Shown here piece after piece: positions 7,908-15,051 of a DNA stretch of 22,811 bases. The DNA is taken from contig JANXDQ010000003.1 of NCBI GenBank assembly GCA_025059415.1, positions 35,257 through 58,067 of the forward strand, given 5' to 3'. The stretch comes from Aigarchaeota archaeon. GTDB lineage: Archaea > Thermoproteota > Nitrososphaeria_A > Caldarchaeales > Wolframiiraptoraceae. Positions within the stretch are counted from its first letter, which is position 1. Every line of letters starts with the position of its first letter. Made by a program: the position numbers and the translations under genes. Under the pieces are notes generated by a model, which had not been told where the DNA came from, searched no databases, and worked only from the letters and a program-made list of their open reading frames with translations.

Positions 7908-9029
7908 GTGGGGCTTATTTGGGAATTGAGGGTTCTCGAATTCAGCGGAGAGATAGGTTCCCATGAAGGATGTGGATGCGGGTTTAAACATGATAAGTCC
8001 TTGAAGGAAGTGGTATTTGCCCCACTCCGCGAAGCCCTCGACCACTTAGGACAACTCGATCTACATCCCCCCTATGCCGTATTTTACGACGATGTAACTT
8101 ATAGAATCGCGGGCCGGACCGTCCAGAAGGTCTTGGGAGCCAGGGGGGTCCGCGTGGCCTCACCTACGTTTCGAGAAGCCGAGGAGAAGGCGCAGATGCT
8201 CGGCGCCGTAAAGACCGTGATCGCGGTGGGAGGGGGAACCGTCATAGATGTGGCCAAATACGCGGCATACTTGAGTGGCGCAGACTTCGTCTCGATTCCA
8301 ACAGCCCCCTCACACGATGGAATAGTATCGCCCATAGCCTCGCTCTTCGCTGAGGGCCGGAGGGTATCAATTATGACGAGGGCCCCGGCCACGGCCTTGA
8401 TTGATGTATCACTGCTATCTTCCGCTCCGCACGAGTTGATAACATCCGGATTCGGCGACATCTTGGCGAAAACGGTCTCCATAAAGGATTGGCAACTGGG
8501 GAGGGATGAAGCCTCCGAAGCATATTGTAAGAGCGCTGAATCCTTCGCATTGAGGGCCATAAACGTGGTTATAGATGCATTGAAGGGGGGGCATGACTTC
8601 ACGGAGAGGGTTGAGCTCTTGGCAACCGCCCTGATAAACTCGGGGGTTGCGATGATGATCGTTAGATCCTCGAGGCCGGCCTCTGGAAGCGAGCACCTGA
8701 TCAGCCACTACCTGGACATGAAGTTGGATAGGAGGCTCCGCCACGGGATTCAATGCGGAATCGCGGCCCTGGTGATGGCCATACTCCACGAAAAATGGAA
8801 TCCAAACTGGTGGGAGGATGAAGCTTACCGTAGTGATGGTCTCAGAGAATACCTCTCGAAGGCCGGTGTGCCCCTCAGGTTGGATGAAGCCGGTATCTCG
8901 GGCGAGCTCATGGCCGAGGCCATCTCCGAAGCCTGGAGAATTAGGCCAGATCGATACACGATCCTCCACAAGCATAGGCCTAGCCGAGAAGAAGCATTTG
9001 AGCTATTGAGGGAGTCTGGGCTAATTTAA
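7908..9029 (+). CDS. egsA: sn-Glycerol-1-phosphate dehydrogenase (EgsA/AraM family)
   Basis: A 373-residue enzyme that reduces dihydroxyacetone phosphate to sn-glycerol-1-phosphate, setting the archaeal stereochemistry of membrane phospholipids. It shows the dinucleotide-binding GGGTVIDVAKYAA motif and the IPTAPSHDG segment. The metal site is GFGDILAK (Asp), SGSEHLISH (His) and RHGIQCG (His). The N-terminus is unusual for an archaeal EgsA. It lacks the typical LPRxVxVG strand and has a HEGCGCGFKHD segment instead, more like the beginning of AraM-type proteins. The start is uncertain: GTG 7908, or TTG 7926 in frame, without a strong Shine-Dalgarno for either. It is followed 36 nt later by proC on the same strand. 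Confidence 0.9.
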   Translation: MGLIWELRVLEFSGEIGSHEGCGCGFKHDKSLKEVVFAPLREALDHLGQLDLHPPYAVFYDDVTYRIAGRTVQKVLGARGVRVASPTFREAEEKAQMLGAVKTVIAVGGGTVIDVAKYAAYLSGADFVSIPTAPSHDGIVSPIASLFAEGRRVSIMTRAPATALIDVSLLSSAPHELITSGFGDILAKTVSIKDWQLGRDEASEAYCKSAESFALRAINVVIDALKGGHDFTERVELLATALINSGVAMMIVRSSRPASGSEHLISHYLDMKLDRRLRHGIQCGIAALVMAILHEKWNPNWWEDEAYRSDGLREYLSKAGVPLRLDEAGISGELMAEAISEAWRIRPDRYTILHKHRPSREEAFELLRESGLI

Positions 9030-9065
9030 AAGGTTATTTAGCGGAGCTGTGCAGGTCACCACAAG

Positions 9066-9869
9066 ATGCTTAAGATAGGCGTCATAGGTGCTGGGCAAAT
9101 AGGGTCGGCGATCGCCAAAATCCTCGCGCAGACGGGGAAGTATCAAGTCATGGCCTCCAGGAGGAATATCGAGGAGATAAGGAGTTTGGAAAAGGACGGG
9201 GTGAAGCTGACGAAGAACAACCGCGAAGTCGCGGAATTCGCCGACGTGGTCTTCATCTCCGTCAAACCACATAAGGTCTCCGACGTATTAATGGAAGTAG
9301 GCGACCTCCTGAAGAACAAGATATTGATCTCGGTGGCGGCGGCGATCCCGATATCCAGGATGGCCTCCCTCCTCCCCGAGGCGAAGATAGTGAGAGCGAT
9401 GCCGAATGTGGGCTTGATCGTGAAAGCGAGCTTCACAGCCTACTCTGTCGGCCCCAACATCACGGACAAGGATATGGAAATAGTTCGGGGGATATTCGGA
9501 AACCTCGGCAGCTACATGGAGGTAGATGAGGATTTGATGGACGCGATCACTGCCCTCAGCGGGAGCGGCCCCGCCTACGTCGCCCTCCTCATCGAGGCCA
9601 TGGCCTACGCGGGCCTAAAAGTCGGCCTCCCACGCGACCTCGCCTACCAGTCGGCGACATACACGGTCTATGGCACCGCGAAGCTGATCCTCGAGACGAA
9701 GCTCCATCCATCAACGATTAAGGAAATGGTTCTGACACCCGGTGGAACGACTATTGAGGGGATCTTCTACCTTGAGGAGGGCGGTGTGAGAACTGCCGTA
9801 ATGAGGGCGGTTGAGGCGGCCACTAAGAGGGCCAAGAAAATCGCGCGAAAACTGAATAATCCAGAGTAA
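9066..9869 (+). CDS. proC: Pyrroline-5-carboxylate reductase
   Basis: A 267-residue NAD(P)H-dependent reductase converting 1-pyrroline-5-carboxylate to L-proline. The N-terminal Rossmann fold carries GAGQIGSAIAKIL (residues 8-20). AMPNVG follows the domain junction. The C-terminal dimerisation domain has the family signature ALSGSGPAYVALLIEAM and TPGGTTIEG. Length is typical for ProC. It begins at ATG 9066, soon after egsA, and may share its transcript, though the two pathways are unrelated. No other proline biosynthesis gene is visible in the window. Confidence 0.95.
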   Translation: MLKIGVIGAGQIGSAIAKILAQTGKYQVMASRRNIEEIRSLEKDGVKLTKNNREVAEFADVVFISVKPHKVSDVLMEVGDLLKNKILISVAAAIPISRMASLLPEAKIVRAMPNVGLIVKASFTAYSVGPNITDKDMEIVRGIFGNLGSYMEVDEDLMDAITALSGSGPAYVALLIEAMAYAGLKVGLPRDLAYQSATYTVYGTAKLILETKLHPSTIKEMVLTPGGTTIEGIFYLEEGGVRTAVMRAVEAATKRAKKIARKLNNPE

Positions 9870-9943
9870 ATAAATGATGCCAGTTTTCCATCGTGGGCGA
9901 ATGTATCTGGTCTACAACCCGGAGAAAAACCGATAGAGTGTTT

Positions 9944-10498
9944 CTAGGCTCTCCACCACTCAAAAAGAACATATGCCACCCTTTGGGAATTAACATCCGG
10001 GATGGCTATCGTGAAATACTTTTTAACGGTCGTTGCGAGCCTCCCCGATCTAATCATCTCGAGGGCTGAAATGTTTTCATCTATGGACTTGACTTGGACT
10101 ATGAAGGGCGCATGTTCGAGTCCTGGGCCGATCCTATATACTGCGAAGTCGCTTCCAAATTTTATCCCTGGGGTGACTATGAAGCCTCTATCTCTGAGGT
10201 CCCTATAGGCGAGGTATTTCTGCTCGAATTTCTCGTAGTATTGCCCAGCACGCCTCACTAAATCCTCAAAACTCAACTTCCTTTTCTCCTCGTAGACCTC
10301 TAACTTATCCTTCTCAACCAGGTACACGGCTTCAATTATATCGAGGACCAATGGGGCATTGAAGTCAAGTGATTTAGGCTTAGATATGCCTAGGGGCTTG
10401 CCATAGAAACCTGATCGATAAAGTTCACGACCACTCTCAATATCCCAAACTACGATCGTCCCGTGAATTAACTCAGCCCTAACCTTTTCCCCGGACAT
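9944..10498 (-). CDS. endA: tRNA-splicing endonuclease
   Basis: A 184-residue homotetramer-type (alpha4) archaeal splicing endonuclease that cuts bulge-helix-bulge motifs at intron boundaries. The N-terminal domain (~1-85) is followed by the catalytic domain with YRDLRDRGFIVTPGIKFGSDF. The catalytic triad is visible as Tyr in DFAVYRIG, His in LEHAPFIV and Lys in TTVKKYFTIAIP. It starts 11 nt after the stop of the DUF47 gene on the same strand, so the two probably share a transcript. A GGGAG directly abuts the ATG. Confidence 0.94.
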   Translation of the reverse strand: MSGEKVRAELIHGTIVVWDIESGRELYRSGFYGKPLGISKPKSLDFNAPLVLDIIEAVYLVEKDKLEVYEEKRKLSFEDLVRRAGQYYEKFEQKYLAYRDLRDRGFIVTPGIKFGSDFAVYRIGPGLEHAPFIVQVKSIDENISALEMIRSGRLATTVKKYFTIAIPDVNSQRVAYVLFEWWRA

Positions 10499-10509
10499 CT
10501 CCCAGCATC

Positions 10510-11175
10510 CTAAAAGATGGCGATTGAGAGGGCTCTCAGTATATCCGCGACCCTCTCAGCATTATCAGCTATATCCTCGATCATCTCGGCAACTTCCCTG
10601 CAGAGGAGGAGCTGGCCCACCTTCAGTTCACTGCTCAACAATTCAAGGTCAAGAGTACGATAGAAGTCATCGCTCTTTTTCTCATATTTTTCAGTCGCCT
10701 CTATCTTCTCATAGATGACTGAGGAATTTAGGGTTGTGGCCAACAACGCCTCCCTCATCGCGGTTAATGTCTCTAAAACGGATTGGCCCAGATCCATGAA
10801 GAGCTTGTTCAAATTTTTTCCCAGCTTCGTCTTCATCTTGCTGAGGCTGAGTATCCTAAAGGCGGCTCCCTCCGTTATATCGGCAATTTTATCTATCTCC
10901 GACGCCAGCCTGATGAAGTTCTCCCTAGACGTTAGAAGGGCCCCCACGTTGCTTATCTCCTTCTCAACGATCCTCGTCTTCTCCTTTGCCTCCTCATCAT
11001 TTTTCATGATCTTCAGATAAATCTCCTCAAGAACTTCAGTCTTCGCCCCATTCAAGAAGTTCTCCAACATATCTAAAAGAATTTTATAGCCGTTGAGAAC
11101 GATTCTAACCTGATCTTGGATCAAATTCAATATGTTTAAACGGAAGTCCTCTTCGCGGTCACGCGGTAAAGTCAT
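10510..11175 (-). CDS. PhoU-like DUF47 family protein
   Basis: A 221-residue all-helical protein. The repeated pattern of helices ending in EMIEDIADNAERVADILRALS matches the PhoU/DUF47 fold, in which such acidic helices bind metal clusters. DUF47 proteins usually accompany PiT phosphate transporters and modulate them, but no transporter lies in this window. A TATA box (11209-11220) and a Shine-Dalgarno AGGAG before the ATG give a clean start at 11175. It leads the endA transcript. The functional link between the two is unclear. Confidence 0.82.
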   Translation of the reverse strand: MTLPRDREEDFRLNILNLIQDQVRIVLNGYKILLDMLENFLNGAKTEVLEEIYLKIMKNDEEAKEKTRIVEKEISNVGALLTSRENFIRLASEIDKIADITEGAAFRILSLSKMKTKLGKNLNKLFMDLGQSVLETLTAMREALLATTLNSSVIYEKIEATEKYEKKSDDFYRTLDLELLSSELKVGQLLLCREVAEMIEDIADNAERVADILRALSIAIF

Positions 11176-11208
11176 ACTTACTCCTGTTTTAATAATTTTC
11201 CCGCGCCA

Positions 11209-11220
11209 GCTATAAGTATT
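11209..11220 (-). promoter_or_regulatory. TATA box for the DUF47-endA transcript
   Basis: Minus-strand AATACTTATAGC predicts transcription start near 11187, leaving a 12-nt leader that contains AGGAG before the ATG at 11175. Confidence 0.5.
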
Positions 11221-11234
11221 TCCATTCAGATGCC

Positions 11235-12707
11235 TTATCCGAGGTGATTCTTTATGGTTTCAGCAAGCTCGCCTAAATCCACTCTTAATTGCATGGACGA
11301 GTCCCTGAACCTCAGCGTCACCGTGTCATCCTCCAATGTCTGGTGGTCGATAGTTATACATATCGGAACCCCGACCTCGTCGAATCTGAGATATCTCCTT
11401 CCAATACTTCCCGATTCATCATATTCAACGTCGAAATCCAGTTTTAACATCTCATAGATCTCGCGCGCCTTTGAGGTGAAGGGCTCTTTTGAGAGTAGGG
11501 GCAGGACCGCGACCTCGATGGGAGCGAAGTGGGGTGGAAGTCTGAGGACCGGCTTCCCACCTTCCAGATCCAGAGCATTTTCAAGTATGCAGTAGATGCT
11601 GCGATCGACCCCCATAGATAGCTCGAAGACGTGTGGTAGGACTTTTTCCCCATCATCCAAGACTTCCATTTCGTGTCCACTGAATCTCTGGTGTCCACCT
11701 AAATCATGGCCCCCCCTGTTGTTGCATGCGACCAACTCTATCCACCCCAGACTCGTCTCTACCTCTAGGTCCCATGCCTCGACGGCGTAGAATGCTTTCT
11801 CATCGTCACCGAGTTGTCTTAGCCTGATTTTTTCTCTTGATATCCCGGCTTTCTCATAAAACTGCTGGATTAAGGAGAGATAATATGCTATCAATCTACT
11901 TGAAATGAGCCCGGAATCCAGCGCCTCTTTACAAGTGATCTCAATAGTCTCATCCCTTCCAAGCGGCTTAAGTCTCAGCTCGTAATCCATCATCGGATCG
12001 GCTTTTGGAAACTCATTTGCCTTCTTGGGGTTGAAGAAGACCTCAATCTCGGCTTGATAGAATTCCCTCATTCTAAGCAGACCCTGCCTCGGAGAGATCT
12101 CATTTCTAAAACTCTTTCCAACCTGGGCGATGGCGAAGGGCAGGTTCCTCCTCATGGTCTTGTGTATCCTGAGAAAGTCTATGAAGATGTTTTGACATGT
12201 TTCAGGTCTTAGGTATGCATCCGCTCCAATTACTCCGACGCCGAGCCTGAACATCATGTTGAAATGTGAGAGATCTATGAGTTTCCCACCGCACTTTCCA
12301 CATTTGATGTCATGTTCTTCGATGAGCCTCTTCATCTCCTCTAGGTTCATGCGCTCGGGGACGTGGATGCCGGTCTTCTCCTCGATCAATTTATCCAGTC
12401 GGTAGATTGCCCTACATTGTTCGCATTTAGCTATTGGATCGACAAAACTCTCGAGATGTCCCGATGCTTGAAAGACCTTCTTTGAGAGTACCTGCGACCC
12501 ATCTATCTCCAGCATCCCATCCCTCTTCACGAGTTCTCTTCTCCAGAACTCGATGAACTTTCTCTTCAAATCAACTCCGAGCGGCCCGTAATCCCAGAAT
12601 CCCGCCGGCGCATCGCCGTAGATCTCGCATGAGGGCATGAAGAACCCTCTTTCCAGGGCTAACCTAACTATTTCCCCATACTTCCTGCTCCCCTCGGGCT
12701 CACTCAT
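11235..12707 (-). CDS. glyS: Glycyl-tRNA synthetase, archaeal/eukaryotic type
   Basis: A 490-residue class II synthetase that charges tRNA-Gly as a homodimer. Visible features include the N-terminal GFWDYGPLGVDLKRKF segment, zinc-binding type pairs CEQC and CGKC, and motif 2 around FRNEISPRQGLLRMREF. Motif 3 is seen as ELSMGVDRSIYCIL. A C-terminal anticodon-binding domain starts near FAPIEVAVLPL. The frame is open from 12743, but ATG 12707 is preferred: AAGGTG lies 9 nt upstream and the TATA box at 12740-12750 gives a short leader. No defects seen. Confidence 0.95.
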   Translation of the reverse strand: MSEPEGSRKYGEIVRLALERGFFMPSCEIYGDAPAGFWDYGPLGVDLKRKFIEFWRRELVKRDGMLEIDGSQVLSKKVFQASGHLESFVDPIAKCEQCRAIYRLDKLIEEKTGIHVPERMNLEEMKRLIEEHDIKCGKCGGKLIDLSHFNMMFRLGVGVIGADAYLRPETCQNIFIDFLRIHKTMRRNLPFAIAQVGKSFRNEISPRQGLLRMREFYQAEIEVFFNPKKANEFPKADPMMDYELRLKPLGRDETIEITCKEALDSGLISSRLIAYYLSLIQQFYEKAGISREKIRLRQLGDDEKAFYAVEAWDLEVETSLGWIELVACNNRGGHDLGGHQRFSGHEMEVLDDGEKVLPHVFELSMGVDRSIYCILENALDLEGGKPVLRLPPHFAPIEVAVLPLLSKEPFTSKAREIYEMLKLDFDVEYDESGSIGRRYLRFDEVGVPICITIDHQTLEDDTVTLRFRDSSMQLRVDLGELAETIKNHLG

Positions 12708-12739
12708 CTGGGGACACCTTAATTGCCTAGTGGATATGG

Positions 12740-12750
12740 CCAATTTATTT
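12740..12750 (-). promoter_or_regulatory. TATA box for glyS
   Basis: Minus-strand AAATAAATTGG sits in the 49-nt gap after the membrane-RING gene and predicts transcription near 12720. So glyS likely has its own promoter although it lies downstream of the RING gene on the same strand. Confidence 0.45.
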
Positions 12751-12756
12751 GTTTAT

Positions 12757-13461
12757 CTAATCCACCACTATGGCCTTGCAGCTTGGACATGTGCCGTTCA
12801 CGCTCACCCAGGTATCAACGCATCCATCATGGAAGACCGCCTCGCAATTACTGCACCTAACAGCCTCTCCAACCTGTATAGGCTCGAAACATATGCTACA
12901 AACCGCCTCCTCTAGATCTGGAGCAGGCAAAATCTTGGCCGTTACAGCTCCGCCAGGTCTCGTAGCCTCGGTGATGGGCGGAGGCATCGGAGCCACGGGT
13001 GGGGCTACTGTGGGCAGCGTCGGCACTACCTCCTCCTTTATCGGCGTAAGTAGAGCGAGAAGCCCCATTCCAACTTGGAGGACCCCTGTAAACGCCGCTG
13101 CAAAGAAACCTATGTCCAGGCGCGCATTAATTGACAAACCGAGCAACTTGACCGCGTAAACGTATATGGGTGAAAGTGTTGCGAGTATCCCGCCGGTTAT
13201 TGTAAACCCCCCCAAGAGTAGTTTCATAGACTTTAGTACTTTTGCGAAATACGCCGCTATTAACCCTATTCCGGCAAATAATCCGCCGACCACCGATAGG
13301 ATGAGTGATTCGGAAAACAAATATCCATATATCGCTGTTTCGCTGTTCGCCTCAATATACCAGCTAAGGAGTAACGCGAGTATGTGGATTGCGCCTATGG
13401 CGGTCGCACCTGATCCTATCTTAAAGAATCTTGAAAGCAGTTCCTCTCTACTTACGATCAA
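12757..13461 (-). CDS. Four-TM membrane protein with C-terminal RING-like finger (candidate membrane E3)
   Basis: A 234-residue protein of unknown family. Four hydrophobic segments are seen at about residues 17-36, 53-73, 79-108 and 117-141. A proline-rich linker (142-175) follows, then a zinc finger with ligands C188, C191, C203, C206, H211, C214, C225 and C228, and Trp218. The order C4HC3 and the spacing (x2, x11, x2, x4, x2, x10, x2) match the soluble RING protein of the ubiquitin operon at 14782-15048 almost exactly, including the Trp four residues after the sixth ligand. This suggests a common RING-type domain and a role as a membrane-anchored ubiquitin ligase, which is inference. TTG start at 13461 with AGAGGAG upstream and a TATA box at 13496-13509. 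Finger likely faces the cytoplasm. Confidence 0.82.
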   Translation of the reverse strand: MIVSREELLSRFFKIGSGATAIGAIHILALLLSWYIEANSETAIYGYLFSESLILSVVGGLFAGIGLIAAYFAKVLKSMKLLLGGFTITGGILATLSPIYVYAVKLLGLSINARLDIGFFAAAFTGVLQVGMGLLALLTPIKEEVVPTLPTVAPPVAPMPPPITEATRPGGAVTAKILPAPDLEEAVCSICFEPIQVGEAVRCSNCEAVFHDGCVDTWVSVNGTCPSCKAIVVD

Positions 13462-13495
13462 ATTCTCTTCAGCTCCTCTAAAATGAATTAATCAG

Positions 13496-13509
13496 CACCT
13501 TATAAATGG
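13496..13509 (-). promoter_or_regulatory. TATA box for the membrane-RING gene
   Basis: Minus-strand CCATTTATAAGGTG predicts transcription near 13477, about 16 nt before the TTG start, with AGAGGAG (13473-13479) at or just after the start of the message. Confidence 0.5.
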
Positions 13510-13543
13510 CTCGCGGGAGCCCATCATCTATCGTTAGAAACAA

Positions 13544-13554
13544 CTTTTTATACA
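13544..13554 (+). promoter_or_regulatory. TATA box for the coiled-coil gene at 13579
   Basis: CTTTTTATACA predicts transcription starting near 13576, three nt before the ATG. This points to a leaderless mRNA and fixes the start codon at 13579. Confidence 0.55.
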
Positions 13555-13578
13555 CCCAGACCCGGTATCTTCTAGGAA

Positions 13579-14424
13579 ATGAGCCCATTTACGGGGAAGA
13601 AGGATAGATTAGAGGAACTTGAGGCTAGGTTATCTGATAAATTTGTGGATCTAGAGGGCAAGGTATTAGAGAATATTAGGAGAATCATCGACGCGTTGAA
13701 TAGGGCTGAGGCCAGATTCGCCGATATCCAATCAACTTTACGAGAGCTTTCATCTCATCCGGAGCTAATAAAGTCAAAACTGGGGCATTACTTGGAGAAA
13801 GTCGAGGAGATTTCGAACGAACTCGAATCAGTTAGGTACTATGAGAACACCCTGCTCTCAATCCAAGATGGTTTAAAGGATGTAATTGAAGCACTTAGTA
13901 AGGAGCGTGAGATGATAAAGCAGGAAGTTAATGCCCTTCTCAAAGAGAAAGGCGAGATCTCAGCGATTTATGAGGAAGTAAGGAAGTGGAGGGAGGAATT
14001 GGATGCGAAGGAAAGGCAGCTGGCCTTGAGGGAGGCGGAGCTTCGTGAACTTGAAGAGAAGAAGGCGACCCTTGAGAAGAGGATTCAGGAGCTTGAAAAT
14101 CACTACTTCAAAATGCTGGATGAAGCACGGACGAAGCTCGAGGAGATGATGAAGGGCATGCTGAGGGACTTTAAGCTCAAGGAGATCAGGCTAGAGAGAT
14201 TAGTCAGGAGGGAAGCAGAGCTTAGAGAAGGATTAGAGAAGCTTAGGCAGAGAGAGGAGGAGGCCGAGGAGCTGGAGAGGAAGCTCCTTCAACTAAGAAG
14301 CGAGTTGAATGCATTGAGTGAGAGGAAGAAGAAGCTGGAGTCCGAGATTAAGTCACTCGAGGATAAGAGAGTTAACCTCGAGAAGATAGTCGCCGATATG
14401 CGGAGGGCGATCCTCAGTCCTTAG
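13579..14424 (+). CDS. Long coiled-coil protein of unknown function
   Basis: A 281-residue protein, nearly all charged helix with heptad spacing from residue ~8 to the end (for example EKRIQELENHYFKMLDEART). A short break around residues 55-60 (SHPEL) separates an N-terminal hairpin from a longer C-terminal rod. No zinc motif, membrane span or enzymatic signature is visible, and I do not recognise a family; similarity to SMC-like rods is expected from composition alone. It is divergent from the membrane-RING gene and overlaps the last gene of the ubiquitin operon by 11 nt tail to tail, so it sits inside the ubiquitin region. A leaderless promoter lies just upstream. Confidence 0.8.
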   Translation: MSPFTGKKDRLEELEARLSDKFVDLEGKVLENIRRIIDALNRAEARFADIQSTLRELSSHPELIKSKLGHYLEKVEEISNELESVRYYENTLLSIQDGLKDVIEALSKEREMIKQEVNALLKEKGEISAIYEEVRKWREELDAKERQLALREAELRELEEKKATLEKRIQELENHYFKMLDEARTKLEEMMKGMLRDFKLKEIRLERLVRREAELREGLEKLRQREEEAEELERKLLQLRSELNALSERKKKLESEIKSLEDKRVNLEKIVADMRRAILSP

Positions 14425-14776
14425 GAGGAGATCCCTCCAGTTTTTGAACCCTCTCCACGAGCTCATTGAAGGCATCGGTTAAAGCTGATAATCTATCCAG
14501 GATCTCGCCTAAATCCAATTCTATCTTCTTTTCTAATTCCTTTATCGCGTTCTCAACGGCACTTAACCTCTCACGAACTTCCTCGATGTTTTGTGGCACT
14601 TCCCCTCTCTCCTCCAACCTCTCTAATTTCTCCTCGATATTTGCCGTCACTTCATCTAAAATGCTTATCGCTTTTGATAGACTATAGACGAATTCGAATG
14701 TCGGAACCTTACCCCTCGGGGTCTCGATGTATTCCGGTTTAATAACGATCCCTTGGCCCTTCTCCTTTTTCTCCAA
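14414..14776 (-). CDS. Small coiled-coil protein, last gene of the ubiquitin operon
   Basis: A 120-residue acidic protein of unknown function. The N-terminal ~45 residues have a compact GIVIKPEYIETPRGKVPTFEF stretch, then two helical segments with leucine heptads (residues ~50-65 and ~70-112). It begins at TTG 14776, only 5 nt after the stop codon of the soluble RING gene, whose last codons provide GAGGGGGG as Shine-Dalgarno. The two are therefore likely translationally coupled, and it should be made together with Ub, E2, E1 and RING. A partner, adaptor or substrate-recruitment role for the ligase is a reasonable inference, with no domain evidence for it. The 3' end overlaps the convergent 281-residue coiled-coil gene. 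Confidence 0.75.
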   Translation of the reverse strand: MEKKEKGQGIVIKPEYIETPRGKVPTFEFVYSLSKAISILDEVTANIEEKLERLEERGEVPQNIEEVRERLSAVENAIKELEKKIELDLGEILDRLSALTDAFNELVERVQKLEGSPPKD

Positions 14777-14781
14777 GTCTT

Positions 14782-15048
14782 TTAACCCCCCTCAGATGCT
14801 TGGGATCCTTGGGATAAAGGTCTTTTGCATATTGGACATATTCCATGGCTTTTCAGCCAAGGTCCCACGCATCTCTTGTGCATTATGTTTCCACAGTATG
14901 GGCACTCGAAGATTAAACTTCCCTCCAGGATCTCGGTGGAGCAGACTGGGCAGAGCTTTACCTGTTCCTCTCTTTTCTCAGGGATTTCTTCGAGGAAGTT
15001 CCATTCGCCGACTTTAATCTCCTTTCCAATGAAGACTCTCCTACCCAA
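14782..15048 (-). CDS. Small RING-type zinc finger protein, candidate E3 ligase
   Basis: An 88-residue soluble protein, comparable to the small RING finger protein (srfp) encoded in the Caldiarchaeum ubiquitin operon. Eight ligands in C4HC3 order: C33, C36, C49, C52, H57, C60, C71, C74. Trp64 sits where RING proteins contact E2, and hydrophobic residues follow the first CxxC. Known function for this family is to stimulate transfer of archaeal ubiquitin from E2. The first ~30 residues are a basic/acidic tail (RRVFIGKEIKVGEWNFLEE) that may bind a partner. TTG start at 15046-15048. The stop of E1 lies 3 nt upstream and the last E1 codons carry GGAGGAA as Shine-Dalgarno, so expression is coupled to E1. 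Confidence 0.9.
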   Translation of the reverse strand: MGRRVFIGKEIKVGEWNFLEEIPEKREEQVKLCPVCSTEILEGSLIFECPYCGNIMHKRCVGPWLKSHGICPICKRPLSQGSQASEGG

Positions 15049-15051
15049 TTA

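Noticed and set aside
12708..12743. Longer start of glycyl-tRNA synthetase at 12743
   Set aside because: The TATA box lies in this stretch and a Shine-Dalgarno precedes ATG 12707.
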